A stretch of 62,540 nt of DNA, from contig NZUJ01000129.1 of the NCBI GenBank assembly GCA_002701295.1, forward strand, positions 1-62,540, in the 5' to 3' direction. The notes under the pieces were generated by a model. The model did not search any database. It was given only the letters and a program-made list of their open reading frames with translations, and was not told the DNA's origin. Each line of letters starts with the position of its first letter. The stretch's first letter is position 1. This document shows positions 47,197 to 55,399 of this stretch, piece by piece. Source of the stretch: Ponticaulis sp. (GTDB taxonomy: Bacteria > Pseudomonadota > Alphaproteobacteria > Caulobacterales > Hyphomonadaceae). A program made the position numbers and the translations under genes.

Positions 47197-47940
47197 ATGC
47201 GTAAATCAACCACCCTATCGACCTTCGGCCTGTTGCTGGCCATGTCCGGACTGGCCGCATGCTCTACAGCGAACTCGCTCTTGTCCGAGCCTCAGCTGAC
47301 GCCAATTTCCAATCCGGATACGATTGTCGGCGCCGTTCCGGTGACCGCCCCTGCTCCGCAATATGTTCAGGTCGAGCAAGCACCGAATTCGCTGTGGCGA
47401 GCCGGTGCGCGTGGCTTTTTCAAGGATCAACGCGCCAGCACGATCGGTGACATTCTGACGGTCGATATCAACATCACCGACACGGCATCACTGAGCAATT
47501 CGACATCAACCAGCCGGACAGGCGCACAGGATGCCGAAGTCACGGGCCTTTTCGGACTTCAGGAACCTTTGGAGCAATTCCTTCCCGGAGCAAATTCACT
47601 GGGCACCGGGTTAGGAACTTCATCATCTTCCAGCAGTCAGGGCATCGGATCTGTTAACCGTGCTGAGAACATTCAGCTGACGGTCGCCGCTGTGATCACA
47701 GATGTTCTGCCCAACGGAAACTTCGTTATTGCTGGCAGCCAGGAAGTCAAAGTGAACGCTGAAGTGCGAGAGCTTGTTGTCTCGGGCATTATTCGCCCGG
47801 AAGACATCTCTGCAACGAACACAATCATGCATACACAGCTGGCCCAGGCGCGCATTTCCTACGGTGGACGCGGCGATCTCTCGACGATTCAACGCCCTGG
47901 CTATGGCCAGCGGGTCGTTCAGAAAGTCATGCCTTTCTGA
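47197..47940 (+). CDS. flgH: flagellar L-ring lipoprotein FlgH
   Basis: A 247-residue outer-membrane ring protein with lipobox LAAC (Cys22). Conserved segments are SLWRAGARGFFKDQRA (about 67-82), GDILTVDINITDTASLSNST and VLPNGNFVIAGSQEVKVN (about 170-187), then ISATNTIMHTQLAQARISYGG near the end. It completes the L ring around the rod. This is the last gene of the operon: a strong terminator starts 22 bases after the stop. Confidence 0.96.
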   Translation: MRKSTTLSTFGLLLAMSGLAACSTANSLLSEPQLTPISNPDTIVGAVPVTAPAPQYVQVEQAPNSLWRAGARGFFKDQRASTIGDILTVDINITDTASLSNSTSTSRTGAQDAEVTGLFGLQEPLEQFLPGANSLGTGLGTSSSSSSQGIGSVNRAENIQLTVAAVITDVLPNGNFVIAGSQEVKVNAEVRELVVSGIIRPEDISATNTIMHTQLAQARISYGGRGDLSTIQRPGYGQRVVQKVMPF

Positions 47941-47962
47941 TCACTTCCCTCATTTGAAAACC

Positions 47963-47997
47963 AAAACCCGCAGACAGATGTCTGCGGGTTTTCTTTT
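47963..47997 (+). terminator. rho-independent terminator of flgFGAH
   Basis: AAAACCCGCAGACA (47963-47976) pairs with TGTCTGCGGGTTTT (47979-47992); TTCTTTT continues the T-rich tail. It follows the flgH stop by 22 bases. Confidence 0.93.
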
Positions 47998-48190
47998 GTC
48001 CGGAACCGTATTGCGCGCCGTGCAGGAAATACCTATCGGCAGCTTCTGCCGATCTATACTTTCCCACAACCAAGTAAAACAACCTACCGTTACTATAGTT
48101 AATGAGAATAGACCCAAGTTTTCGCCCTTGGTAATAAACTGACAATATCTTGGTAACTCTACGTTTTCTTATCTGATCTAAAACTGCTCT
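47998..48190. other. intergenic stretch after flgH
   Basis: No gene is visible between the flgH terminator and the structured element at 48191. A perfect small hairpin ATCGGCAG-CTT-CTGCCGAT occurs at about 48034-48052, and an ACTATAGT palindrome near 48093-48100. Neither has an assigned role. Confidence 0.4.
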
Positions 48191-48263
48191 TGCTGGCGGG
48201 CAACGCCGAGCGTTGGGTGCATAAGGCGGCGGTCCTAAGGGATCGCCGCCACTCCCATCAGCA
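48191..48263. other. three-way-junction RNA/DNA structure downstream of the thioesterase
   Basis: TGCTGGCGGG (48191-48200) and CCCATCAGCA (48254-48263) can close a stem (two G-U-type positions on one strand). Inside are a perfect CAACGC-CGA-GCGTTG hairpin (48201-48215) and a GGCGGCG-N12-CGCCGCC hairpin (48225-48250). This makes a 73-base three-way junction 5 bases past the thioesterase stop on the minus strand. It may be the 3' end structure of that mRNA or a small RNA; no known family was recognised. Confidence 0.45.
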
Positions 48264-48268
48264 GGTCA

Positions 48269-49063
48269 TCAATAAAAAATCACAACCGTCTGTCTTGCCG
48301 CGATAACCGGCCGCCCTGACGAATCCCACAGATACATGGCCTGGCTCGAATAGCCTTCGGCCGTATGTTCAGCCCGGCTTTGGCAAAGGTACCAATTATC
48401 TTGCACGTCAATGTCAGTCTGCAGGAACTCTATGGACCAACTGAGCGTGCTGATCGGTGCCGGTTCCTCAAATGCGGTAATCGCGGCTGGCGGAAGGGAA
48501 TCGGCAAGTGCGAGAAGGCCCGCAATCTGACTGGACCTGACTGGAACCTTGTGGCGGACCCAGGCCAGCATCTCCGTTGCATCCGAACCCGAACGTGGGC
48601 GCGCTCCACCCGCCAGGCGATACTCGAAGTTTTTGGCAAAGTTAGGCCCCTGACCTGCGGCACTCCAGAAGTCCGGGCAGGCGTCAGGTTGACTGACCTC
48701 AGGCAACCTCAATTTGGATTGATCAATCCGGCTTTCGCGCCCGGCACCGAAGGCAAATGTTGCTCGCGTTCCGATTCCGCTTTCAGAATTCAGCCCGGCT
48801 TCTGCAATCAGCGTTGACCGACCGCGCCTGAGTACCTCGCTCTCTGCAGTCAATTGGCCGCCTGCAGGTCCGATAAACGAGACCAATGCCGACCGGATCG
48901 GGAGCTCCGGGCTCGCGAGAGCTTCTGCGGCGACATAGCACAAGGCCGCAGACATCCCGCCATAAAGGGTTCGTCCCTGTGACCAGTTCTCTGGCGCCAA
49001 AACAGAATGCTTGCCTGCTTCGACTTTGCTGAACTCACCGATCATCTGGTCAAAATTTGTCAA
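48269..49063 (-). CDS. acyl-CoA thioesterase, double-hotdog (TesB-like) type
   Basis: A 264-residue TesB-like thioesterase. The N-terminal hotdog includes NWSQGRTLYGGMSAALCYVA (about 26-45) and the C-terminal one ISTLSWSIEFLQ and QSRAEHTAEGYSSQAMYLWD (about 228-247), closing with GRPVIAARQTVVIF. Hydrolyses acyl-CoA in the cytosol. It is in the same direction as dksA, but the dksA terminator stands between them, so it is likely transcribed alone. A folded element follows its stop. No link to the flagellar genes other than place. Confidence 0.85.
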   Translation of the reverse strand: MTNFDQMIGEFSKVEAGKHSVLAPENWSQGRTLYGGMSAALCYVAAEALASPELPIRSALVSFIGPAGGQLTAESEVLRRGRSTLIAEAGLNSESGIGTRATFAFGAGRESRIDQSKLRLPEVSQPDACPDFWSAAGQGPNFAKNFEYRLAGGARPRSGSDATEMLAWVRHKVPVRSSQIAGLLALADSLPPAAITAFEEPAPISTLSWSIEFLQTDIDVQDNWYLCQSRAEHTAEGYSSQAMYLWDSSGRPVIAARQTVVIFY

Positions 49064-49117
49064 AGACTGCTCCCCGAATGCTTTTGGTGAGCTTAATCAA
49101 CACCGTAGGCCAACGAA

Positions 49118-49147
49118 ACAAAAAACCCGCCTAATCAGGCGGGTTTT
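49118..49147 (-). terminator. rho-independent terminator of dksA
   Basis: AAAACCCGCC (49122-49131) pairs with GGCGGGTTTT (49138-49147) around TAATCA. On the minus strand TTTTTG follows. It lies 25 bases past the dksA stop. Confidence 0.9.
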
Positions 49148-49171
49148 GAGCTTTAATCGAAGAGCAGTCGA

Positions 49172-49588
49172 CTAGTCGTCGCGGACGGTTTTTTCGTTTC
49201 GCTCGTGAGCTTCCTGGGCCTCGAGCGAGAGCGTCGCTGTTGGACGGGCTTCAAGACGTCCGAGAGAAATCGGGTCGCCGGTCATTTCGCAATAACCGTA
49301 AGTCCCGTTATCGATCCGACGAATAGCCGCGTCGATTTTGGAGATGAGTTTGCGCTGACGGTCACGTGTTCGCAGCTCCAACGCCTTGTCGCTTTCAGCG
49401 GAGGCGCGGTCGACAATATCGGCCAGCGTATTGGTATCTTCCTGGAGGTTACCGATGGTCGTTTTGGACCCTTCGATAATGTCATTCTTCCAGTCTTCTA
49501 GTTTTTTACGAAAATACGCTAGCTGACGTTCGTTCATGAACTCTTCGTCAGCAGAGGGTTTATAATTTTCCAGATCAGTCGTACGCAC
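49172..49588 (-). CDS. dksA: RNA polymerase-binding transcription factor DksA
   Basis: A 138-residue DksA, which binds in the secondary channel of RNA polymerase and acts with ppGpp. Starts with DEEFMNERQLAYFRKKLEDW (about 14-33), has the coiled coil with DTNTLADIVDRASAESDKALELR, and a C-terminal zinc-finger-like part with only one Cys in view (YGYCEMTGDPI, about 98), as in the alphaproteobacterial zinc-poor type. It lies between the thioesterase and fliX on the minus strand; fliX is 102 bases upstream. Its place next to flagellar genes is shared with Caulobacter as I recall. Confidence 0.93.
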   Translation of the reverse strand: MRTTDLENYKPSADEEFMNERQLAYFRKKLEDWKNDIIEGSKTTIGNLQEDTNTLADIVDRASAESDKALELRTRDRQRKLISKIDAAIRRIDNGTYGYCEMTGDPISLGRLEARPTATLSLEAQEAHERNEKTVRDD

Positions 49589-49690
49589 ATCAGACTCCCG
49601 ATATGACTGAGTTTGGGCGTCCGTATATCCAGTTTGTGCTGACTGTTCAATGAACGAATTCGCCGCAGGATAGGCATTTTTGCAGTTATG

Positions 49691-50119
49691 TCAGTTTCCG
49701 TGCACGGATTTCCGCTTAGCGATCTCAACTTCGACACGCAGTTCAATCTGATCAATCAGAGATTCAAGCGACGGGTCATCACTTTGCTCGCGCGCTGATT
49801 CGATCAAGGTCTTCATACGCGTCAGAGTGGCCTCCGTATCGCGGCCATCCAGTAAATCCAGTTTGAGCTGATCAAGGCTCTCAAGCATCTGGCGACCGCG
49901 TCTCGCAACGCGTTTCCGCTTTTCCAGAGGGTCTTCAGCGCCTTGCAAAGCCATGACAGCCGCGACAGACGACACACCAACAAGGCCTGCTGCGGATTGC
50001 GTTGATACTGCAGGGGCTGCGGGTTCAAGCGCGGACGAGAAGGCTGCTCTGTCGCCAGAAGCGCCTGAGCGCTTCACCGATCCAGCCGATTGTCCTGAGC
50101 GTGTTTTTTCAATCCGCAT
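49691..50119 (-). CDS. fliX: flagellar assembly regulator FliX
   Basis: A 142-residue protein of the FliX family. A Ser/Ala-rich N terminus is followed by the conserved core LVGVSSVAAVMALQGAEDPLEKRKR (about 47-71) and a helical C-terminal part LDQLKLDLLDGRDTEATLTRM and IDQIELRVEVEIAKRK. In Caulobacter, FliX couples assembly of the early flagellum to the sigma-54 regulator FlbD. It is divergent from flgI, with a CtrA-type near-match in the 151-base gap, the same layout as in Caulobacter. The tail reads KRKSVHGN. Confidence 0.9.
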   Translation of the reverse strand: MRIEKTRSGQSAGSVKRSGASGDRAAFSSALEPAAPAVSTQSAAGLVGVSSVAAVMALQGAEDPLEKRKRVARRGRQMLESLDQLKLDLLDGRDTEATLTRMKTLIESAREQSDDPSLESLIDQIELRVEVEIAKRKSVHGN

Positions 50120-50161
50120 GACCTGAACTCCATCCCCTCAACCGTTCACGAGTTGACAGGG

Positions 50162-50176
50162 TTAACAAACATTTAT
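50162..50176. promoter_or_regulatory. CtrA-type box in the fliX-flgI gap
   Basis: TTAA-N7-TTAT (TTAACAAACATTTAT) differs from the CtrA consensus TTAA-N7-TTAA by one base. It lies 43 bases upstream of the fliX ATG and about 95 bases upstream of the flgI ATG, next to a perfect TTGACA hexamer at 50153-50158. Confidence 0.5.
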
Positions 50177-50270
50177 GCCCGACCTCTGGTGAAAGAGACG
50201 TTAACTGTTTCTTGGTCTCAAAGATGTAGTTTTCAAAAAATCGAACAAAAGCCCTGTGGAAGTGAGCCTC

Positions 50271-51383
50271 ATGCCTTCTTTGTTGAAAGCATCAATTTCT
50301 GCCCTCTGTGTTGCGCTCGCAACTGGTCTGGCGCAGCCATCTTTCGCAGCTTCCCGCCTGAAAGATATTGTGGATATTGAAGGCGTCCGGGAAAACCAGC
50401 TGATTGGTTACGGCCTCGTCGTCGGCCTGAACGGCTCAGGAGATTCGCTCAGAAACTCGCCATTCACGCGTCAAAGTCTTGAAGCCATGCTCGAGCGACT
50501 GGGCGTGAACACGCGTGACCAGAACCTCAACACAAAGAACGTGGCCGCCGTTATGGTAACGGCTTATCTGCCGCCATTTGCAACGAACGGTTCGCGTATT
50601 GATGTCAGCGTTGCCAGCCTTGGTGATGCGAAATCCCTTTCCGGCGGAACGCTTCTCGTGACCGAGCTGATCGGTGCCGATGGTCAGGTCTATGCTGTCG
50701 GTCAGGGTCAGGTATCGATTGGTGGTTTCGCGGCCAATGGCGATAGCGGGTCTTCAGTTACGCAAAACAACCCCACCAGTGGTCGGATCGCCAATGGCGC
50801 ACTGATTGAACGTGAAATTGCTTTCGATCTATCGAGCCAACGGGTGCTTCGCCTCGCACTCCGCAATTCCGACTTTACAACGGCGAACCGGATCGCGCGC
50901 ACAATCAACGCTTATATGGGCGTTGATATCGCTGTGGTCACAGATCCGGGCACAGTCCGACTGGTCTGTCCGCCAAACTACGACATGACCAGCCTGTTGA
51001 CGGAAATTGAAGGTCTGGTCGTGGAGCCAGATCAGGCTGCCAAAATCATCATTGATGAAGCCTCAGGCGTCATCGTCATGGGCGAGAACGTTCGCGTGTC
51101 CACCGTGGCAATCGCTCAGGGCAATCTCACTATTCAGATTTCGGAACAACCCGCCATCAGTCAGCCTGCGCCATTTTCAGAAGGCCAAACCGCGATTGTG
51201 CCTCAATCCGGTGTGGAAGTGCTCGAAGACGGCACGGGCCTCGCTGTGCTCCAGGGCGGTGTTCCGCTTCGTGAACTTGTGGACGGCCTCAATGCGCTGG
51301 GCGTCACACCACGCGATATGATTTCCATTCTGCAGGCCCTGAAAGCGTCAGGTGCGCTTCAGGCTGATATCGAGGTCATGTAA
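50271..51383 (+). CDS. flgI: flagellar P-ring protein FlgI
   Basis: A 370-residue P-ring subunit with a signal peptide (MPSLLKASISALCVALATGL.., cleavage after SFA). Conserved FlgI parts are RLKDIVDIEGVRENQLIGYGLVVGLNGSGDS (read as several short motifs, about 26-56), NVAAVMVTAYLPPFA near 86 and VSTVAIAQGNLTIQISEQP near 275. ATG 50271 is used; a GTG 5 codons upstream is in frame but adds nothing to the signal peptide. It heads flgI, the rod-binding gene and the FlgN-like gene on the plus strand. Confidence 0.96.
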   Translation: MPSLLKASISALCVALATGLAQPSFAASRLKDIVDIEGVRENQLIGYGLVVGLNGSGDSLRNSPFTRQSLEAMLERLGVNTRDQNLNTKNVAAVMVTAYLPPFATNGSRIDVSVASLGDAKSLSGGTLLVTELIGADGQVYAVGQGQVSIGGFAANGDSGSSVTQNNPTSGRIANGALIEREIAFDLSSQRVLRLALRNSDFTTANRIARTINAYMGVDIAVVTDPGTVRLVCPPNYDMTSLLTEIEGLVVEPDQAAKIIIDEASGVIVMGENVRVSTVAIAQGNLTIQISEQPAISQPAPFSEGQTAIVPQSGVEVLEDGTGLAVLQGGVPLRELVDGLNALGVTPRDMISILQALKASGALQADIEVM

Positions 51384-51384
51384 A

Positions 51385-51687
51385 ATGAACGAACTCGACG
51401 CAATCGCAGCCTCTGGCCAATCGGCGTTACCCAATATCAAAGGTATCGACAGCAAGGAGTCCGCGCGCCGAGTCGCGGAAGAGTTCGAGTCGATGTTTCT
51501 GTCGCAAATGCTCGCTCCCATGTTCGAACCTCTCGAAACCGATGGTTTAACCGGCGGCGGGGCTGCCGAACGGGCGTTTCGCCCAATGTTGATCGACGAG
51601 TATGCAAAAGGAATGTCACAGCAGGGGGGAATCGGCCTCGCCGATCAGATCTACGCTGAAATTCTCCGCATGCAGGGGTTGGAATAA
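51385..51687 (+). CDS. FlgJ-like rod-binding protein (N-terminal domain only)
   Basis: About 100 residues. The conserved rod-binding segment is ARRVAEEFESMFLSQMLAPMF (read as short motifs, about 27-47), then the mobile loop and MLIDEYAKGMSQQGGIGLADQIY (about 66-88). It corresponds to the first domain of FlgJ, without the muramidase domain; in alphaproteobacteria a separate lytic enzyme clears peptidoglycan. ATG 51385 is one base past the flgI stop with GAGGT upstream. The FlgN-like gene follows after 21 bases. Confidence 0.85.
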   Translation: MNELDAIAASGQSALPNIKGIDSKESARRVAEEFESMFLSQMLAPMFEPLETDGLTGGGAAERAFRPMLIDEYAKGMSQQGGIGLADQIYAEILRMQGLE

Positions 51688-51708
51688 CAGAATAGAGGAC
51701 CCTCAAAC

Positions 51709-52152
51709 ATGGCCATTGTCGCAAACGGTATTGATGATCGTATCGAACAGCTCACTGCGCTGACGCGCCGCCTGATCGAATTGATGACGATAGAAACCGA
51801 AGCCCTGAAGGCACGAAAACTCGATGCGTCGTCCCGGGACTGGGAAGAAAAAGAACGCCTCGCGCACACCTATCGCATGGAAATGAACGATCTGTCGCGC
51901 AAACCCGATCTTCTGGTGACGGCGAATGCCGCGCTTCGCAAGGATTTGTTCGAAACTGTTCGACGGTTTCAGGAAGTTCTGGCAGCCCACAACAAGGCTC
52001 TCAACGCGATGAGAGAAATCACAGAAGGTCTGGTTGAAAGCATTGCCCGCGAAGTCGCGAATGAGACAAACGGACCGAAGGGCTATTCAGCACAGGGTCA
52101 GTCTTCAGGCAAAATGCGTGCAGCCGGTATCGCCGTAAACGCCAAGGCCTGA
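51709..52152 (+). CDS. FlgN-like flagellar export chaperone or FlbY-type protein
   Basis: A 147-residue helical protein: IEQLTALTRRLIELMTIETEALKA at the start and a second long helix (LRKDLFETVRRFQEVLAAHNKALNAM, about 72-97), as in FlgN chaperones for hook-associated proteins. The final 35 residues are polar and flexible (GYSAQGQSSGKMRAAG). It is the last gene of the flgI group. Sequence similarity to FlgN is by pattern only; the family assignment is not certain. Cytosolic. Confidence 0.65.
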   Translation: MAIVANGIDDRIEQLTALTRRLIELMTIETEALKARKLDASSRDWEEKERLAHTYRMEMNDLSRKPDLLVTANAALRKDLFETVRRFQEVLAAHNKALNAMREITEGLVESIAREVANETNGPKGYSAQGQSSGKMRAAGIAVNAKA

Positions 52153-52303
52153 CGCGGTCTCAATACACTCCCGTTAAAAACATCAGACGACCATCGTCTG
52201 AAGGAAACGAGCTGTGCGATAAAAGAGCAATCCTTGCTTTGTTTCGATGGTTGGGCAGAAAATCTGTTCCCATTTCCATAGTTTCCGGATTACAACGTCT
52301 GAC

Positions 52304-52822
52304 ATGCGACAGCTGATCCTATTCAGACATGCCAAGACCGAGCCGTATTCAGAGACCGGTTCGGACGAGACCCGACAGTTGACTGATCGTGGTCATCTCG
52401 ACGCTCAGGCCATCAGTGTTCAGCTCAAAGCACTCGGTATTGAACCTACGCGGGCGCTTGTCTCTACCGCCAGGCGTACGCGCCAGACGGTGGCCGAGTT
52501 CAAACGCGTCTACACGGATATTCAGGTTCAGTTCTACGAGCAGCTCTACCTTGCTGACCCGGAAGAGATCATCAACTGCATTCAGACTGCCGAAGACACA
52601 GAAACACTTGTCGTCATTGGGCATAATCCCGGCTTGCACGAGCTGGCGCTGCAATTGACTGAATATGGCGGATTTTCAAACTCATTTGCCGCCAGCCAGC
52701 TACGCGTCAAATTTCCGACGGCTGCCATGGCGATTTTCGACGCCAAGGAAGAAGCGCCTTTCGATATCTATAATTTCCAGCTCTCGGAATTCTTCACACC
52801 TAAATCGCTGGCTGAAGCCTAG
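52304..52822 (+). CDS. SixA-like phosphohistidine phosphatase family protein
   Basis: A 172-residue member of the histidine phosphatase superfamily, close to SixA: catalytic LFRHAKTEPYS (His about 9), acidic helper in the DERGH-type segment LTDRGHLDAQ, second catalytic His in GHNPGLHELAL (about 107). It is a short, cytosolic enzyme. SixA of E. coli dephosphorylates His of phosphorelay proteins; the target here is unknown. ATG 52304 is used because the motif follows straight after it; an upstream in-frame GTG/ATG 57 bases earlier adds a stretch unlike the family. Confidence 0.85.
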   Translation: MRQLILFRHAKTEPYSETGSDETRQLTDRGHLDAQAISVQLKALGIEPTRALVSTARRTRQTVAEFKRVYTDIQVQFYEQLYLADPEEIINCIQTAEDTETLVVIGHNPGLHELALQLTEYGGFSNSFAASQLRVKFPTAAMAIFDAKEEAPFDIYNFQLSEFFTPKSLAEA

Positions 52823-53682
52823 CAGTCCGATTCATTGTAGGAACGGTTCATGATGTAGGTCCGCTCAGAGATCGGATGTCCCCATGAACGATAGCCCGCA
52901 TTTTCCGGCTCACTCCAGGTCTGCACAAAGCGCTCCATTTTTGAGACGCGGTCACCCAGATATTTCTGGATGTGCTTTGCATCCACGATACCCCAATAAT
53001 CCTTCACTTCGACTCGGCAGTTTTCGAAGGCTCGTGCATCTGCTTCCATGAGATCAGACATATCTTCAATATAGCCTATCTCGACATCCTGTCCGGCATA
53101 GTGACCGCGTAGAAGGCCCATACCCGAATTGTGCATGGCGAAGTCGAAATCATATCCGGATTGCGCAATCATGATATTGAACCGCGAAGGCTCCTCATCA
53201 TCCTTGAGCCATCCCCACCATCGACCAAAAGGGATCGTGGAAATACCATGGATGGCAATGTGCGCCGTGTGGTGGATATGAACATTATCCAGCCCCGGTA
53301 AAATCACCATCGCACATGCAGACATACACGGCCCTGCAACCACGACTGGCTCGCCCCGCGAATCGAGAATTGAACTCATGCCACGGGAGGTCATGACATT
53401 GCCGCCCGGACTGGTGATGATGACTTTGCTTGCGGGCGGCAAGTCGTTCAGCTTGAGAAACTGCTCCGGGAAGATCGCTGAATTATAACACAGCACATCC
53501 GTGTCCGGCAGCATGCCCACGCCCTCCTGACCAAGGCACTGTTCAACCAGTGCGTCTGTTTCAGGGTCTGGTTCATCATACTGAATTTCAGACTGAGCTT
53601 GCGCTGAGGCAGCTGTCAGACAAAACAGAGACGCAATAGCCATCAGGCTCGTCAGCGAATAAGGGCGGAGAACTTTTTTCAT
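52819..53682 (-). CDS. secreted ClpP/crotonase-fold protein
   Basis: A 287-residue exported protein with signal peptide (ending SAQAQ, about residue 30). After a short helix comes a ClpP-like core: ITSPGGNVMTSRGM (89-102), a nucleophile-type serine in GPCMSACAMVILPG (Ser121) and a His in HIAIHGIST (His145). The Ser-x-Ala and Pro-Gly-Gly loops look like a periplasmic serine protease of the ClpP fold; no AAA+ partner is in the window. Its 3' end overlaps the SixA-like gene by 4 bases, convergent. A related COG3904 family is found in many alphaproteobacteria. Substrate unknown. Confidence 0.75.
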   Translation of the reverse strand: MKKVLRPYSLTSLMAIASLFCLTAASAQAQSEIQYDEPDPETDALVEQCLGQEGVGMLPDTDVLCYNSAIFPEQFLKLNDLPPASKVIITSPGGNVMTSRGMSSILDSRGEPVVVAGPCMSACAMVILPGLDNVHIHHTAHIAIHGISTIPFGRWWGWLKDDEEPSRFNIMIAQSGYDFDFAMHNSGMGLLRGHYAGQDVEIGYIEDMSDLMEADARAFENCRVEVKDYWGIVDAKHIQKYLGDRVSKMERFVQTWSEPENAGYRSWGHPISERTYIMNRSYNESDC

Positions 53683-53840
53683 ACGGTTATTTTAGTCAAA
53701 CCTGCCTGAAGATGAAGAGATGAGATGCAGTCCGAAACCAAGACAAACACATCATTTACCGACTAAATGATCTATTGATTTCAATCGATTTACCAGAAAC
53801 GGTTAAAACCAACTTTCTGAGCACAAAGCCGAGACCAGCC

Positions 53841-54530
53841 ATGATCAAGACAATGGTGTTCGTAAAACGAAAGCCTGACATCAGTTTCAAAGTGTTCTGT
53901 GACTATTGGGTCAACTCACACGGTCCGCTGACAGCAAAACTTCCCGGATTGTCGCGGCTGCAGTTCAATCTCGTCCGGCCGGAATTTCACTGGTCCCCGC
54001 CAGAATGGGATGGTGTATCCTGCGCCTGGTTCAAAGATGAAGCGTCTCTCAGAGCCGTCACAAATAGCTCTGCCTTTCAAGCCATGCTGACCGACGAAGA
54101 AAACTTTGTTGATACGCAGAAGCGCTCGCCGATGATTGTAGCGCCAATGGCAAAAATGATCGATCCGTCAGCGCGCTGGACGACTGACTCTCAAAAAACC
54201 ATCTTCGGGTTCCGGCGCCAGTCAGGTGTCACGCGGGCGAGCTTCAACACCTATTGGGGCCGGTATCACGCAAAACGCATCAACAACCTCCCCCACCTGA
54301 TGGCGTATGTTCAGAATACAATTCAGTCGGGTCTGTCAGCCGTCGCCCCGCTCTATGACGCCATCGCGGAATGCTACTGGGATAGCTGGGATGGCGCCAT
54401 GAACGCTGTGCGATCCGAAGCCTATAAAGATGTCGAAGCCGACGAAATCTGTTTTGCTGATTTGACCGGCTGCGCTCCACTGGTCGTGCGGGAAGTCGAA
54501 ATTGTCAGCAATGGAAAGCTGATCGTTTAG
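53841..54530 (+). CDS. tandem EthD-domain protein
   Basis: About 229 residues built from two EthD-like ferredoxin-fold domains. Domain 1 (about 1-110): MIKTMVFVKRKPDISFKVFC with DYWVNSHGP; domain 2 (about 120-225): IFGFRRQSGVTRASFNTYWG with RYHAKRINNLPHLMAYVQNT. The HGP and YHA histidines are the usual EthD marks. These proteins are dimers and often take part in degradation of aromatic or ether compounds; no degradation genes are near. The ATG at 53841 starts the domain directly; the upstream ATG 53775 adds 22 residues that lack a fold. Confidence 0.83.
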   Translation: MIKTMVFVKRKPDISFKVFCDYWVNSHGPLTAKLPGLSRLQFNLVRPEFHWSPPEWDGVSCAWFKDEASLRAVTNSSAFQAMLTDEENFVDTQKRSPMIVAPMAKMIDPSARWTTDSQKTIFGFRRQSGVTRASFNTYWGRYHAKRINNLPHLMAYVQNTIQSGLSAVAPLYDAIAECYWDSWDGAMNAVRSEAYKDVEADEICFADLTGCAPLVVREVEIVSNGKLIV

Positions 54531-54532
54531 GA

Positions 54533-55330
54533 TCAGATGGCTTTCAGCACACTCATGATACAGCCGCGCGGGAAACCGTCATCGCCCACTGACGCAGTGT
54601 AGACCTTGTCGAAAGGCTCACACGCGCGCCAGCCATCATCCATTTCAGCAAAACCAACCTGTTCGACAAGCTCAAAGCCCGGCAACGATACCAGCGCGTT
54701 CCAGTCGTCCGGACCATACTCCAGATAAGCCGCCCATCTGCCAGTGGAATCCTGAATTTTTCGGGTTGCCCCTTCGCCTGCAGGTACCGTGAGGCAGAGC
54801 ACGCCGCCAGGCTTCAACGCCTTGCGGAATGCCGCCAGAGCGTGGCGGTCAGCATCCGGTGACCTGTCTGGAAGATCCTCCAGCTCCACAGGTCGGTCAA
54901 AAGCTGTGTCGGTCCGGTCAGATGGCGCATCAAACCCAATATGCTCGAGCGTTGAAATACAGGTCACGGCATCAAACGGATTGGCCGAGAAGTCCATTTT
55001 CCGGACATCACCGATATGGACCGGAATTTCCAGTATCTGATCGCGCCAGTCTTCCGGGTAGCGGGTCTTCACACGTTCCGGACGAATGATATCAGCGCCC
55101 TCAATGTGACCGCCCTTATTCAGAAACCCGATCATCAGACCGAGATAGTCGGGGTGTGACATAGCCAGGCCAATGTCGAGAACGCGCTGTGATTTGGCAA
55201 AAGTCAGTGCTGACCAAGGCGTTTCCACGCATCGTTCGGTCTCACCCTTACCGTAGGCCTGGCTTAGATCAAACTTTGCGCCGTTCAGGACGTCTAGCGA
55301 AAAACGAAGTGTGGGAGACGAATAAGACAT
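54533..55330 (-). CDS. class I SAM-dependent methyltransferase
   Basis: A 265-residue methyltransferase. Motif I reads RVLDIGLAMSHPDYLGL (about 48-64), where the Asp-x-Gly core is kept but the usual GxG-rich loop is not; CISTLEHIGF (about 125-134) is motif IV-like and ALKPGGVLCLTVP (about 172-184) is the post-motif loop. Cytosolic. The stop of the EthD gene is 2 bases from its own stop: tail-to-tail. It runs in the same direction as murB, whose start lies 1 kb further on; the gap of 69 bases to murB makes a shared transcript possible. Substrate unknown. Confidence 0.8.
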   Translation of the reverse strand: MSYSSPTLRFSLDVLNGAKFDLSQAYGKGETERCVETPWSALTFAKSQRVLDIGLAMSHPDYLGLMIGFLNKGGHIEGADIIRPERVKTRYPEDWRDQILEIPVHIGDVRKMDFSANPFDAVTCISTLEHIGFDAPSDRTDTAFDRPVELEDLPDRSPDADRHALAAFRKALKPGGVLCLTVPAGEGATRKIQDSTGRWAAYLEYGPDDWNALVSLPGFELVEQVGFAEMDDGWRACEPFDKVYTASVGDDGFPRGCIMSVLKAI

Positions 55331-55399
55331 GTCTAACCTCTTTTGCCCGGCCAGTTCCTCGCAAAGGATCGACTGAAAATCAGCTATCGAGCACGGCCC

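Noticed and set aside
48191-48263. A known riboswitch (TPP, cobalamin, fluoride, SAM/SAH, guanidine)
   Set aside because: None of their fixed core motifs could be found on either strand, and it lies after, not before, a gene.
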